Positions 36,504 through 44,924 of a stretch of 64,000 bases of DNA are shown piece by piece (position 1 is the first letter of the stretch; every line of letters begins with the position of its first letter). The stretch spans positions 2,391,501 to 2,455,500 of the forward strand of contig NZ_AP019365.1 of the NCBI RefSeq assembly GCF_033095865.1. Reading direction: 5' to 3'. The notes under the pieces were generated by a model that saw only the letters and a program-made list of their open reading frames with translations, had not been told where the DNA came from and did no database searches. The DNA comes from Pseudomonas sp. KU43P (lineage in GTDB: Bacteria; Pseudomonadota; Gammaproteobacteria; Pseudomonadales; Pseudomonadaceae). A program made the position numbers and the translations under genes.

Positions 36504-37751
36504 ATGGCCAACACCCACACTGCTTCACTTCGCATCGATGGCGAACGCCTCTGGGCCCGCCTCATGGCGATGGCGCAAATCGGCGCCACCGACCAGGGCG
36601 GCTGCAATCGCCAGGCCCTGACCGACCTCGACAAGGCCGGTCGCGACCTTTTCGTCGGCTGGTGCATCGAGGCTGGCTGTACTGTGAGCGTCGACCGGAT
36701 GGGCAATATCTTCGCCCGCCGCGCCGGGCTCGACGACAGCCTGGCGCCGGTGCTTACCGGTTCGCACCTGGACACACAGCCCACCGGCGGGCGCTTTGAC
36801 GGCGTCTATGGCGTGCTCGCCGGCCTGGAGGTGATCCAGACCCTGAACGACGCCGGCCTGTGCACCCGCGCACCCCTGGAGGTAGCGGTGTGGACCAACG
36901 AGGAGGGCGCGCGCTTTTCGCCGGCGATGATCGGCTCTGGCGTCTGGGCCGGCGCCTTCGACCTCGCCTATGGCCATGGCCGTGCCGACCGCCAGGGCCT
37001 GACCCTCGGCGCCGAGTTGGAACGTATCGGCTACCTCGGCGAACTACCGGCACAGGCCAGGCCCCTGGCTGCCGCCTTCGAAGTACACATCGAGCAAGGC
37101 CCGATCCTCGAAGCCGAGCACCTCACCGTAGGGGTGGTGACCGGGGTGCAGGGCATTCGCTGGTACGACCTGACCCTCACCGGCCAGCCGGTGCATGCCG
37201 GGCCGACGCCGATGACCGTGCGGCGGGATCCTTTCATGGGCTTGGCCGCAATCCTTGCGCGCCTGTATCGCCTGGCCGAAGAACACGGGCCCTGGGCCCG
37301 GGTGACGTTCGGCGACATCCGTGTCGAACCCGGCTCACGCAACACGGTACCCGAGCGCCTAGTGCTGGCAGTGGACCTGCGCCACCCCGAGCAGGCTGTG
37401 CTGGATCGGCTGGACGCCGCCTTTCGCGCGATCGTCGCCGAAGAGACAGGGCGCTTGCGCCTCGAAGCCGATATCCGTGAGGAGTGGCATTCCCCGGCGG
37501 TGGCCTTCGATGCCGACTGCGTGGCCGCGGTGCAGGACGCCGTGGCGCAATTGGGCTACTCGCACATGCCCATGTGCAGTGGTGCCGGCCACGATTCGGT
37601 GTACCTGGCGCGGGTCGCCCCCACCAGCATGATCTTCGTCCCCTGCAAAGGTGGCATCAGCCATAACGAGGCTGAGGACGCCGCCCCCGCCGACCTCGAG
37701 GCCGGCGCAAACGTCTTGCTACACGCCATGTTGCGCATGGCCCATTCCTGA
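36504..37751 (+). CDS. M20-type N-carbamoyl amino acid hydrolase (Zn-dependent)
   Basis: This 415-residue amidase is in the hydantoinase/carbamoylase family (allantoate amidohydrolase, N-carbamoyl-L-amino acid hydrolase, beta-ureidopropionase relatives). The dinuclear metal site is visible: His88 and Asp90 in GSHLDTQPTGGRFDG (Asp99), Glu133-Glu134 in WTNEEGARFSP, HIEQGPILE, and a late His in KGGISHNEAED. It splits a ureido group to amine, CO2 and NH3 in the cytosol. The next gene, 13 bp on, is an arginine-deiminase-fold enzyme that would produce ureido compounds, so the two make a plausible two-step pathway. Confidence 0.88.
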   Translation: MANTHTASLRIDGERLWARLMAMAQIGATDQGGCNRQALTDLDKAGRDLFVGWCIEAGCTVSVDRMGNIFARRAGLDDSLAPVLTGSHLDTQPTGGRFDGVYGVLAGLEVIQTLNDAGLCTRAPLEVAVWTNEEGARFSPAMIGSGVWAGAFDLAYGHGRADRQGLTLGAELERIGYLGELPAQARPLAAAFEVHIEQGPILEAEHLTVGVVTGVQGIRWYDLTLTGQPVHAGPTPMTVRRDPFMGLAAILARLYRLAEEHGPWARVTFGDIRVEPGSRNTVPERLVLAVDLRHPEQAVLDRLDAAFRAIVAEETGRLRLEADIREEWHSPAVAFDADCVAAVQDAVAQLGYSHMPMCSGAGHDSVYLARVAPTSMIFVPCKGGISHNEAEDAAPADLEAGANVLLHAMLRMAHS

Positions 37752-37764
37752 CCTGGAGAACACC

Positions 37765-38676
37765 ATGAGTGCATTCACCCTCAAGCACCGCCGCGACAGC
37801 GGCGACACACCGCGCCTGGAGCACTGGGGCGCCAACTCCGAATACGGCACCCTGCGTGACGTGCTGCTGGGGCCGGTGGACCACTACCACTGGCTGGAGA
37901 CCAGCTCCATTTCGAAGAAGAGCCTGCGCCTGGGCTACCGCTTCGACGCCGATGTGGCCCGTGCCCAGCACGCCGAGATGGTTGACGCCTACCGCGAGGC
38001 GGGGGTGAAGGTGCACATGCTGCCCACCGACCCCAACCTCAAGTATCAGGTGTTCGCCCGCGACTCGAGCGTGATGACCCCCTTCGGCCCGATCGTCACC
38101 CAGATGGCCCAGTGGTGGCGCCGTGGCGAGTACGCCCCGGTGATCCAGTTCTACAAGGACAACGATATTCCGATCTATGACATGATCAGCGCCGGCTCAT
38201 TCGAGGGCGGTGACTTCATGATGCTGCAGCCGGGGGTGATCCTCTGCGGCTACACCGGCGAGCGCTCCCAGGCGCCGGCGGTTCAGCAGATGAAGGGCTG
38301 GCTGGAAGCCGAGGGTTGGGAAGTGAAGCTCTACGGCATGGACCCGTACTTCGTGCACATGGACGCGCTGTGCGTGATGCTCGCCGACCGCTTGGCGGCG
38401 GTCTGCGTCGATGCGGTGGAGCCCGAACTGGTGAATTGGCTGAAGGCCAAGGGCATCGAGATCGTCGATATCCCCTTCAAGGACGCCATGGAGCTGGGCT
38501 GCAACGTGGTGGCCCTGGGCGAGGGGCGAGTGCTGCTGCCGTCCACCAGCCTGACCCTGAAGGAGAAGTGCCTGGCCCTGGGTTTGAAGGTCTATGACCC
38601 GGACATCAGCATGATCGCCAAGGGGGGTGGTGGCGTGCACTGCATGTGCCAGCCGCTGCGGCGTGATTGGGTGTAA
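37765..38676 (+). CDS. Arginine deiminase/amidinotransferase-fold guanidino hydrolase
   Basis: This 303-residue single-domain enzyme belongs to the guanidine-modifying (GME) superfamily, close in size to DDAH. Catalytic elements can be placed: Asp100 in FARDSS, Glu147 and Asp150 in SFEGGDF, His198 and Asp200 in FVHMDALC, and the nucleophile Cys293 in GGGGVHCMCQ. Such enzymes hydrolyse a guanidino group to ureido plus ammonia or an amine, or transfer an amidino group. The coupled carbamoylase argues for the hydrolytic reaction. The substrate is unknown. ATG 37765 follows a GGAGAA site. Confidence 0.88.
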   Translation: MSAFTLKHRRDSGDTPRLEHWGANSEYGTLRDVLLGPVDHYHWLETSSISKKSLRLGYRFDADVARAQHAEMVDAYREAGVKVHMLPTDPNLKYQVFARDSSVMTPFGPIVTQMAQWWRRGEYAPVIQFYKDNDIPIYDMISAGSFEGGDFMMLQPGVILCGYTGERSQAPAVQQMKGWLEAEGWEVKLYGMDPYFVHMDALCVMLADRLAAVCVDAVEPELVNWLKAKGIEIVDIPFKDAMELGCNVVALGEGRVLLPSTSLTLKEKCLALGLKVYDPDISMIAKGGGGVHCMCQPLRRDWV

Positions 38677-38700
38677 TCGGCCACGGCTGAATGCCTTGTT

Positions 38701-38728
38701 TACCCCTCTCCCTGACAGGAGAGGGGTA
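38701..38728. terminator. Hairpin between convergent genes
   Basis: Perfect 11-bp arms TACCCCTCTCC / GGAGAGGGGTA with a 6-base loop lie 24 bp after the deiminase-family stop. It could serve as a bidirectional terminator for this operon and the convergent LysR gene. Confidence 0.6.
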
Positions 38729-38756
38729 ACCGTGGGCATCGAACGCGCCGTAGCGT

Positions 38757-39662
38757 TCAATCCGGACCCGGCTCCCTCCACTGCAGCAACCAGTCGACAA
38801 GATGCTTCACCTTGGCATCGTTGTTCTGCTTCGGCCACACCACGTAGTACCGTCCCGCCACCAGCGCCTCCTGGCAGGCAAGCACCAGCAGCCCTTCGCA
38901 AACCTCCCGCTCGACGAAGAAGCGCGGCAGCACCGTGACGCCAAGCCCATGCAGGGCGGCATCGAGCACGAATTGGAAGTGCTCCAGGCGCTGGCCGGGC
39001 AGGGCTTCGATTTCCTTTGCCGACAGACCGGCATGGTGCAGCCAGAGCTGGGTCGAGGATTTTGTCAGGCCGGTGAGGGAGCTGTGGTGCAGCAGTGGAT
39101 AGCGCAGGATGTCACGTCGCTCGATGATCGGTCCAAAACGCTCCAGCAGGTCGGGAGTGCACACCGCGACCATTTCCCCCTCCATCAGCAGGCGGGAGTC
39201 GAACTCGGCCCAGTTGCCGTCGCCGTAGAGGATGCCGACGTCGTAGCCTTCATACCGGTCATACAGGCGCCGCAGGTCGTTCATGATCTCCAGCTCGACC
39301 TCGGGGTGTTCCCGGGCGTAGCTCTTGAGCTTGGGCAGCAACCAACGGGTGGTGAAGGACGGCTCGGCGCCGACCCGCAGGCGCCTGGAATGGCTGCTGC
39401 TTACGCGCAGGGTGGCGGCCTCCAGCTGGTCCAGCAGCAGCGCGACTTCCTGTACGTACTCACGGCCCTTGTCGGTCAGCAGCAAGCGCTGGCGGACCTT
39501 TTCCACCAGGGGGCAGCCGAGCATGTCCTCGAGGTTCTTGATCTGCCGGCTCACGGCGCTCTGGGTGAGGTTCAGCTCTTCGGCCGCGCGCGTCACGCTC
39601 ATGTACCGGGCGAAGGCGGAGAAGCAGCAGAGGGAGATCATGCTGGGGAGCTGTCTGCGCAT
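38757..39662 (-). CDS. LysR family regulator (GcvA-like)
   Basis: The protein has 301 residues. The HTH is LCCFSAFARYMSVTRAAEEL followed by LTQSAVSRQIKNLEDMLG; the effector domain starts LRVGAEPSFTTRWLLPKL. The GcvA-type hallmark is the 'TTRWLLPKL' strand. It is divergent by 180 bp from the class II aldolase gene and probably controls the aldolase-permease-amidohydrolase-GTPase operon. Confidence 0.9.
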   Translation of the reverse strand: MRRQLPSMISLCCFSAFARYMSVTRAAEELNLTQSAVSRQIKNLEDMLGCPLVEKVRQRLLLTDKGREYVQEVALLLDQLEAATLRVSSSHSRRLRVGAEPSFTTRWLLPKLKSYAREHPEVELEIMNDLRRLYDRYEGYDVGILYGDGNWAEFDSRLLMEGEMVAVCTPDLLERFGPIIERRDILRYPLLHHSSLTGLTKSSTQLWLHHAGLSAKEIEALPGQRLEHFQFVLDAALHGLGVTVLPRFFVEREVCEGLLVLACQEALVAGRYYVVWPKQNNDAKVKHLVDWLLQWREPGPD

Positions 39663-39842
39663 CGGAGTTCATGACGTTTTGGAATGATTGTCTGCAAGAT
39701 AAATCGATATTCGCCCCCAGGCAAGCCCCCTAATCTACCTCCTCGAAGGACCATAGGCGGGTAGGCGCACAGGCCGTGCGTAGGCATCAGGGATGCACCG
39801 TGCTGCCCAGCGATAGCCGCACCTGAACGACTGGATGGTTCC

Positions 39843-40583
39843 ATGATTACAACAACGAACGAACGAATGCTCCGCACCGATCTCGCCGCCGCCTACCGGC
39901 TGCTGGAGGTCAACGGCTGGAGCGACCAGGTCTTTACCCATATCTCGGTCAGGCTGCCGACGGACGAGCCGGCCTTCCTGATCAACCCGTACGGTCTGCG
40001 CCCCAGCGAGGTGTGCGCCTCCAACCTGGTGGCCATCGACGTCAATGGCCGCAAGCTCGATGACAGTGCTCCCGAAGTGAACCCCGCCGGTTTTACCGTG
40101 CACAGTGCCGTGCACATGAGCCGCCACGACGCCGTCTGCGTGATGCATACCCACACCCTGGCCGGCATGGCCGTCGCCGCCCTGAAAGAGGGCCTGCTGC
40201 CGCTGAACCAGACCAACATGATGTTCTACGACCGTGTGGCCTACTACGACTACGAGGGTGTGCCCCTGGACCTGGAAGTGCGCCAGCGCATCGTCGACGC
40301 CCTGGGCGACAAGCACAGCGCCATCCTGCGCAACCACGGTTTGCTCACCGTGGGCCGAAGCGTCGCCGAAGCCTATTTCCGCATGTACTACCTGGACCAG
40401 GCCTGCCGGATCCAACTGCAAGCCCTGAAGACCGGCCGTGAACTGACCGTACCGGACCACGAGGCCTGCGAGTTCACCGCACGGCAGATGGAGAACGAGC
40501 GTTACCACCTGGAAAGCGTTGACCTGGTGTGGCAGTCCGAACTGCGCCGGCTTGACCGCCTGGATGCGACTTTCCGGGCCTGA
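39843..40583 (+). CDS. Class II aldolase/adducin family protein
   Basis: This 246-residue zinc-dependent aldolase fold shows VFTHISVRLP, VMHTHTLAGM (zinc histidines) and LRNHGLLTVG. It is strikingly similar along its whole length to the aldolase at 13192-13956 (shared NGWSD/YGWSD, HISVRLP, NPAGFT/TPAGFT, RKLDRLD/RRLDRLD). It is the first gene after a divergent LysR and is followed by a permease, an amidohydrolase and a GTPase on the same strand. The substrate is unknown. Confidence 0.87.
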   Translation: MITTTNERMLRTDLAAAYRLLEVNGWSDQVFTHISVRLPTDEPAFLINPYGLRPSEVCASNLVAIDVNGRKLDDSAPEVNPAGFTVHSAVHMSRHDAVCVMHTHTLAGMAVAALKEGLLPLNQTNMMFYDRVAYYDYEGVPLDLEVRQRIVDALGDKHSAILRNHGLLTVGRSVAEAYFRMYYLDQACRIQLQALKTGRELTVPDHEACEFTARQMENERYHLESVDLVWQSELRRLDRLDATFRA

Positions 40584-40680
40584 GTCCCTGCGTTGCGCCT
40601 TGAATCGCGATGAACAATGCCTGCGTACTGGAACGCCAGCGGGCGCTAGGTCCACTACAACTACAAAAAGGTGTGAACCC

Positions 40681-42069
40681 ATGAACGAACAACCCGAGTC
40701 CGGCGTCTTCGCGAAGTCCGGAGGCCTCTTGATGCAGTACAGCCCCGCACAGCTGCTGCGCTTCCTGATCCCCTCGTTGATCGGCGTGATGCTGTTTCTG
40801 GTGCCGATCGAGATCAACGGCAAGAGCAACATCCTGATCGCCTTCCTGATCGACTACATCAACGACGTGGTCAAGCCGCTGATGGTGCCGGTCACCGTCG
40901 GCGTTGCCACCATTCCCAGCCTGCTCACCGTGCTGGTCACCTTCAGCTCGCTGAAGAAGCATCCCAACCGCTTCGTCCAGTTGTTCAACCCCGGCATGGG
41001 CTGGACCGTCGTGCGCGTCATCGGCGCCGTGCTGATGGTCATGACCTATTGGAAGATCGGCCCGGAGTGGGTCTGGCACCGCAACACCGGCGGCGTGATG
41101 CTGTATGACGTCGGCCCGGTGGTCCTGGCCATTTACTTCCTGTCGGCCGTGCTGCTGCCGCTGCTGACCGACTATGGCCTGATGGAGTTCGTCGGCAGCC
41201 TGGTCAGCCGTGGCTTCGAGAAGCTCTTCGGCCTGCCCGGCCGCGCCGCGGTGGACTGCATGGCCTCCTGGCTGGCCGCCTCCAGTGTCGGCATCATCCT
41301 CACCACCCAGCAGTACCGCCAGGGCTTCTACTCCAGCCGCGAAGCCTGTGTGATCGCCACCAACTTCTCCATCGTGTCGATCGCCTATTCCTACCTGTTG
41401 CTGAAGCTGATCGGCATGGAACACATGTTCCTGCCCTGGTACGCGGCCGTTGCCGTCACTGGCCTGATCTGCGCCCTGATCGTGCCCAAGCTGCCGCCCC
41501 TGCGTGGCAAGCCCAACGCCTACAATCCGCTCGTCGGCAAGCAGCTGCGCACCGATCGACGCGAAGGTGAAGGCCTGATGGCACTGGGCCTGCGCCGAGC
41601 AATCGAGCGTGCCGATACCGCGCCGTCGATCTTCGCCCAGCTGCGCCATGGCGTGCATGTGAGCCTGGACATCGCCATCTCGGTCTACCCGGCGATGATG
41701 GTGATCGGCTGCCTGGGCTTGTCGCTGGTGGAGTTCACCCCGCTGTTCAAGTACCTGTCGATGCCGCTGGTGCCCTACATGGAGCTGCTGCAGCTGCCGG
41801 AAGCCGAAAAGGCCGCCCCGGCCCTGCTGGCGGGCATGGTCGACAGCATCATGCCGTCCATCCTTGGCGCATCCATCCAGAGCGAAGTGACCCGCTTCGT
41901 CATGGTTGGCGTGGCGGTCAACCAGATCATCTTCTTCACCGAAGCGGCCATCCTGCTGATTCGCGCCGATATCGGCCTGAAGCCGCTGGACCTTCTGCTG
42001 ATCTACATCGTGCGGGTGCTCGTCTCCCTGCCGATCCTCGCCCTGCTCGGTCACCTGATCGTCGGCTGA
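40681..42069 (+). CDS. YjiH family permease (nucleoside-recognition GATE domain)
   Basis: This 462-residue protein has about ten hydrophobic segments. It resembles YjiH-type proteins that carry a 'nucleoside recognition' Gate domain: GVATIPSLLTVLVTFSSLKK in the first half, LLTDYGLMEFVGSLVSR, and AGMVDSIMPSILGASIQSE near the C-terminus. Transport function is inferred from its topology and from neighbouring catabolic enzymes; the substrate of this family is not established. AAAAAGGTG precedes the ATG at 40681. It is probably in one operon with the aldolase and amidohydrolase. Confidence 0.8.
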   Translation: MNEQPESGVFAKSGGLLMQYSPAQLLRFLIPSLIGVMLFLVPIEINGKSNILIAFLIDYINDVVKPLMVPVTVGVATIPSLLTVLVTFSSLKKHPNRFVQLFNPGMGWTVVRVIGAVLMVMTYWKIGPEWVWHRNTGGVMLYDVGPVVLAIYFLSAVLLPLLTDYGLMEFVGSLVSRGFEKLFGLPGRAAVDCMASWLAASSVGIILTTQQYRQGFYSSREACVIATNFSIVSIAYSYLLLKLIGMEHMFLPWYAAVAVTGLICALIVPKLPPLRGKPNAYNPLVGKQLRTDRREGEGLMALGLRRAIERADTAPSIFAQLRHGVHVSLDIAISVYPAMMVIGCLGLSLVEFTPLFKYLSMPLVPYMELLQLPEAEKAAPALLAGMVDSIMPSILGASIQSEVTRFVMVGVAVNQIIFFTEAAILLIRADIGLKPLDLLLIYIVRVLVSLPILALLGHLIVG

Positions 42070-42139
42070 CGCGCCGCCGGAGCGCCCATGGCGCTCCGGC
42101 CCATAACCAGAAAATCACCTAGCTTCGGATTCGACTGCC

Positions 42140-43876
42140 ATGGACCAACACACCGACTACCGCTCCAGCAACGTACCCGGCCCGCTCGGTGCCGCCGACC
42201 TGGTGCTGACCAACGGCCGCATCTATACCGTGGACGCCGCCAACCCATGGGCAGAGGCCGTGGCCATCCGTGGCGGGCGCTTCATCGCGGTTGGCACAAA
42301 TGCCGACATGGACAGCCTGACGGGGCCGCGCACCCAGGTCCTGGACCTCAAGGGCCGCTTCGCCATGCCGGGCCTGTACGACATGCACACCCACCCGGAC
42401 CTGAAGCTGGCCCCGGGTTACGCTGGCTACCTGGAAGTGGGGGTGGAAGACCCGACGCCGGAACAGGTCCGCCAGGCCGTCCTCGACTACGCCGCAGCCC
42501 ACCCCGGCGATGGCTGGGTCTATGGCCAGTACTTCGTCCGCTACACCTTCAAGCAGGCCGGCCTGGTACCGGATCGCCACTGGCTGGACAGCGTCCTGCC
42601 GGATCGCCCGGTGGCCATCCTCGACCGCTCCTGGGGCTGCATGATGGTCAACTCCAAGGCCCTGGAGCTGGCCGGCATCGACGCCGAGACCATGGACCCG
42701 CGCCATGGCTACATAGAGCGCGACAGCGTCACGGGCGAACCCACCGGTATCCTGGTGGATGGTGCCTATGCACTGATGCACGCCGCCATGCCGCCCACCC
42801 CGCAGTACGCCCTCAAGCGCGCCTATCGTGAAGGTGTGTGGTTCCAGAGTGGCCATGGGGTGGTAGGCACCAAGTTCGTCCACGTCTGCGAGCATCGCCT
42901 GGATGCCCTGAAATCCATCGACCAGGCCGGCGAGCTCTCGGTACGGGTCGAAGCCGCCATCAGTTGGCAGGACGACATCTTCCCGGTGAAACGCCGCTGG
43001 CAATTGCTGGCCGGCGAGCGCCACTACTACCGCAGCGCCCGGCTCAACGCCAACGCGGTGAAGTTCCACTTCGACGGCACTCACGAATCCCGCTCGTCCT
43101 ACCTGTCCAGTGCCTGGCCGGGTGACAGCAGCTGGCGTGGCCACCTCAACATGACCCCGGAGCACATCACCGACATGGTGGTGGACATGGACCGCAAGGG
43201 CATCCGGGTGATTGCCCACTGCACCGGCGACGGCGCTTCCGACCTGTTCCTCGACGCGGTGGCGCAAGCGCGCCAGCGTAACGGCTACAGCGGCGTGCGC
43301 CACCAGTGCGCGCACAGTACCACGCTGCTGGATGCCAACCTGCCTCGCTTCGCCGAACTCAACGTCACCGCCGAATTCTCACCGGTGGGCTGGTTCCCCT
43401 CGTCCTTCGCCAATGCCCGCGCGGTGTTCGGCGAGGACCGCATGCAACGCGCCTACAACTTCAAGGGCGTGCTGGAGCACGGCGGCGTGGCGGTCATGGG
43501 AACCGACTGGCCGGTTTCGAGCATCAACCCCTGGATCGGCTTCGAGGCCATGGTCACCCGCGAGAACCCCTACGGCGAACAAGAAGGAACGTTCTACGGC
43601 AGCCCCATCAGCCTCGAACAGGCCATCCGCGTGATGACCCTCAATGGCGCCTGGTGCATGGGCATCGAGGACAAGGCCGGCTCCATCGAGGCGGGCAAGT
43701 CCGCCGACCTGATCGTCCTCGACCGCAACCTGTTCGAGGTGGCGCCCAAGGGCAACATCCACAACACCCAGGTGCAGCTCACCCTGCTGGAAGGTGAGGT
43801 GACCTGGGATCGCAACGGCGAGTTCGACGGCTCCAACCACCAGGCCACCTGGCGTGGCGAGCTGCCCAACTTCTGA
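42140..43876 (+). CDS. YtcJ-type amidohydrolase (AMDHD3 family)
   Basis: This 578-residue amidohydrolase has the domain order of the YtcJ group. A beta-sandwich N-terminus (DLVLTNGRIYTVDAANPW) precedes the barrel with the first metal motif HTH at His83/His85. Further ligands lie in RVIAHCTGDGA, RHQCAHSTT and the late GTDWPVSSINP aspartate. The C-terminal sandwich follows (GSIEAGKSADLIVLDRN). Such enzymes hydrolyse C-N bonds in amides, formamides or ring lactams. The next gene is a G3E GTPase that may load its metal. The substrate is unknown. Confidence 0.87.
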   Translation: MDQHTDYRSSNVPGPLGAADLVLTNGRIYTVDAANPWAEAVAIRGGRFIAVGTNADMDSLTGPRTQVLDLKGRFAMPGLYDMHTHPDLKLAPGYAGYLEVGVEDPTPEQVRQAVLDYAAAHPGDGWVYGQYFVRYTFKQAGLVPDRHWLDSVLPDRPVAILDRSWGCMMVNSKALELAGIDAETMDPRHGYIERDSVTGEPTGILVDGAYALMHAAMPPTPQYALKRAYREGVWFQSGHGVVGTKFVHVCEHRLDALKSIDQAGELSVRVEAAISWQDDIFPVKRRWQLLAGERHYYRSARLNANAVKFHFDGTHESRSSYLSSAWPGDSSWRGHLNMTPEHITDMVVDMDRKGIRVIAHCTGDGASDLFLDAVAQARQRNGYSGVRHQCAHSTTLLDANLPRFAELNVTAEFSPVGWFPSSFANARAVFGEDRMQRAYNFKGVLEHGGVAVMGTDWPVSSINPWIGFEAMVTRENPYGEQEGTFYGSPISLEQAIRVMTLNGAWCMGIEDKAGSIEAGKSADLIVLDRNLFEVAPKGNIHNTQVQLTLLEGEVTWDRNGEFDGSNHQATWRGELPNF

Positions 43877-43901
43877 TGGCCGGCGACAAGGAGATACGCT
43901 A

Positions 43902-44870
43902 ATGAGCAGACTGCCCCCCATTCCCGTGACCCTGGTGTCGGGGTTCCTCGGTGCTGGCAAGACCACCTTGCTCAACCGCATCCTCAACAGCGACCACGGC
44001 CTGCGCATGGCGGTGATGGTCAATGACTTCGGTGCCATCAACATCGACAGCCAACTGATCGTCAGCCAGACCCAGACCACCGTCAGCCTGGCCAACGGCT
44101 GCATCTGCTGCACCGTCGAGAGCGACCTGATCGAACAACTCGGGCGCCTGCTGGATGACCGCAGCAACCGCCCCGAGTACATCGTGATCGAGGCGAGCGG
44201 GGTGTCCAATCCGAGCAAGATCGCCAACACCTTGCGTTATCCGCAGTTTCGCGACGCCCTCGCCATCGACACCATCCTCACCGTGGTGGACGCCGAGCAG
44301 TTCGGCAGCCTGGAAGGCGAGATGGCGCAACTGGCCATGGAGCAGCTGGATGTGGCCGACATCATCGTCATGAACAAGGTCGACCGGGTCGGCCGCGAGC
44401 AACTTGACGCGCTGAAGGCTCGCTGGCTCTACCCCAACGCGCGCCTGCTGGAGTGCGAGTACGGCGAGGTTCCGCTGGAACTGGTGCTTGGTGTAGGGCG
44501 CGCCAGGTCCGGCTGGCGCCTCACCCCCTCGGCGTCGGCATCGACTTCGGTGCGGGTGGCGGGCGAGAAGGATCATTCGACGCTCTTCGATACCTGGAGC
44601 TTCTCCAGTGACCGGCCGCTGTCGCTGAAGGCCCTGCGCCAGGCACTGGCGGCCTTGCCGAAGGACATCTACCGGGCCAAGGGGGTGTGCCAGATCGCAG
44701 AGGCACCGGGCAAGCGCTGCATCCTGCACCTGGTGGGCAGCCGCAGCGAGATCAAGCCGGAAGATGGCTGGGAGGGCCGTGCCCCCTTCAGCCAGATGAT
44801 CTTCATCGGTCGCCGGGGAAGCCTCGATGGCACGCAGTTGCAGGCGATGTTCGAAGGATGTCTTGTGTAG
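43902..44870 (+). CDS. CobW/COG0523 G3E GTPase, likely metallochaperone
   Basis: This 322-residue P-loop GTPase has Walker A GFLGAGKTT (Lys20), the COG0523 metal-binding motif CICC (Cys67, Cys69, Cys70), Walker-B-like EASGVSNP, the guanine motif NKVD and a C-terminal CobW_C domain (FSSDRPLSLKALRQAL). The family delivers zinc or another metal to client enzymes. It starts 25 bp after the amidohydrolase stop with an AAGGAGA site, so the adjacent amidohydrolase is the natural client. No Zur-box is recognisable. Confidence 0.88.
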   Translation: MSRLPPIPVTLVSGFLGAGKTTLLNRILNSDHGLRMAVMVNDFGAINIDSQLIVSQTQTTVSLANGCICCTVESDLIEQLGRLLDDRSNRPEYIVIEASGVSNPSKIANTLRYPQFRDALAIDTILTVVDAEQFGSLEGEMAQLAMEQLDVADIIVMNKVDRVGREQLDALKARWLYPNARLLECEYGEVPLELVLGVGRARSGWRLTPSASASTSVRVAGEKDHSTLFDTWSFSSDRPLSLKALRQALAALPKDIYRAKGVCQIAEAPGKRCILHLVGSRSEIKPEDGWEGRAPFSQMIFIGRRGSLDGTQLQAMFEGCLV

Positions 44871-44924
44871 GGGACACCAAGGGCTTGCAGGTCCATGGGC
44901 AAGCACGAGCCAGCAAAGCTTCAG

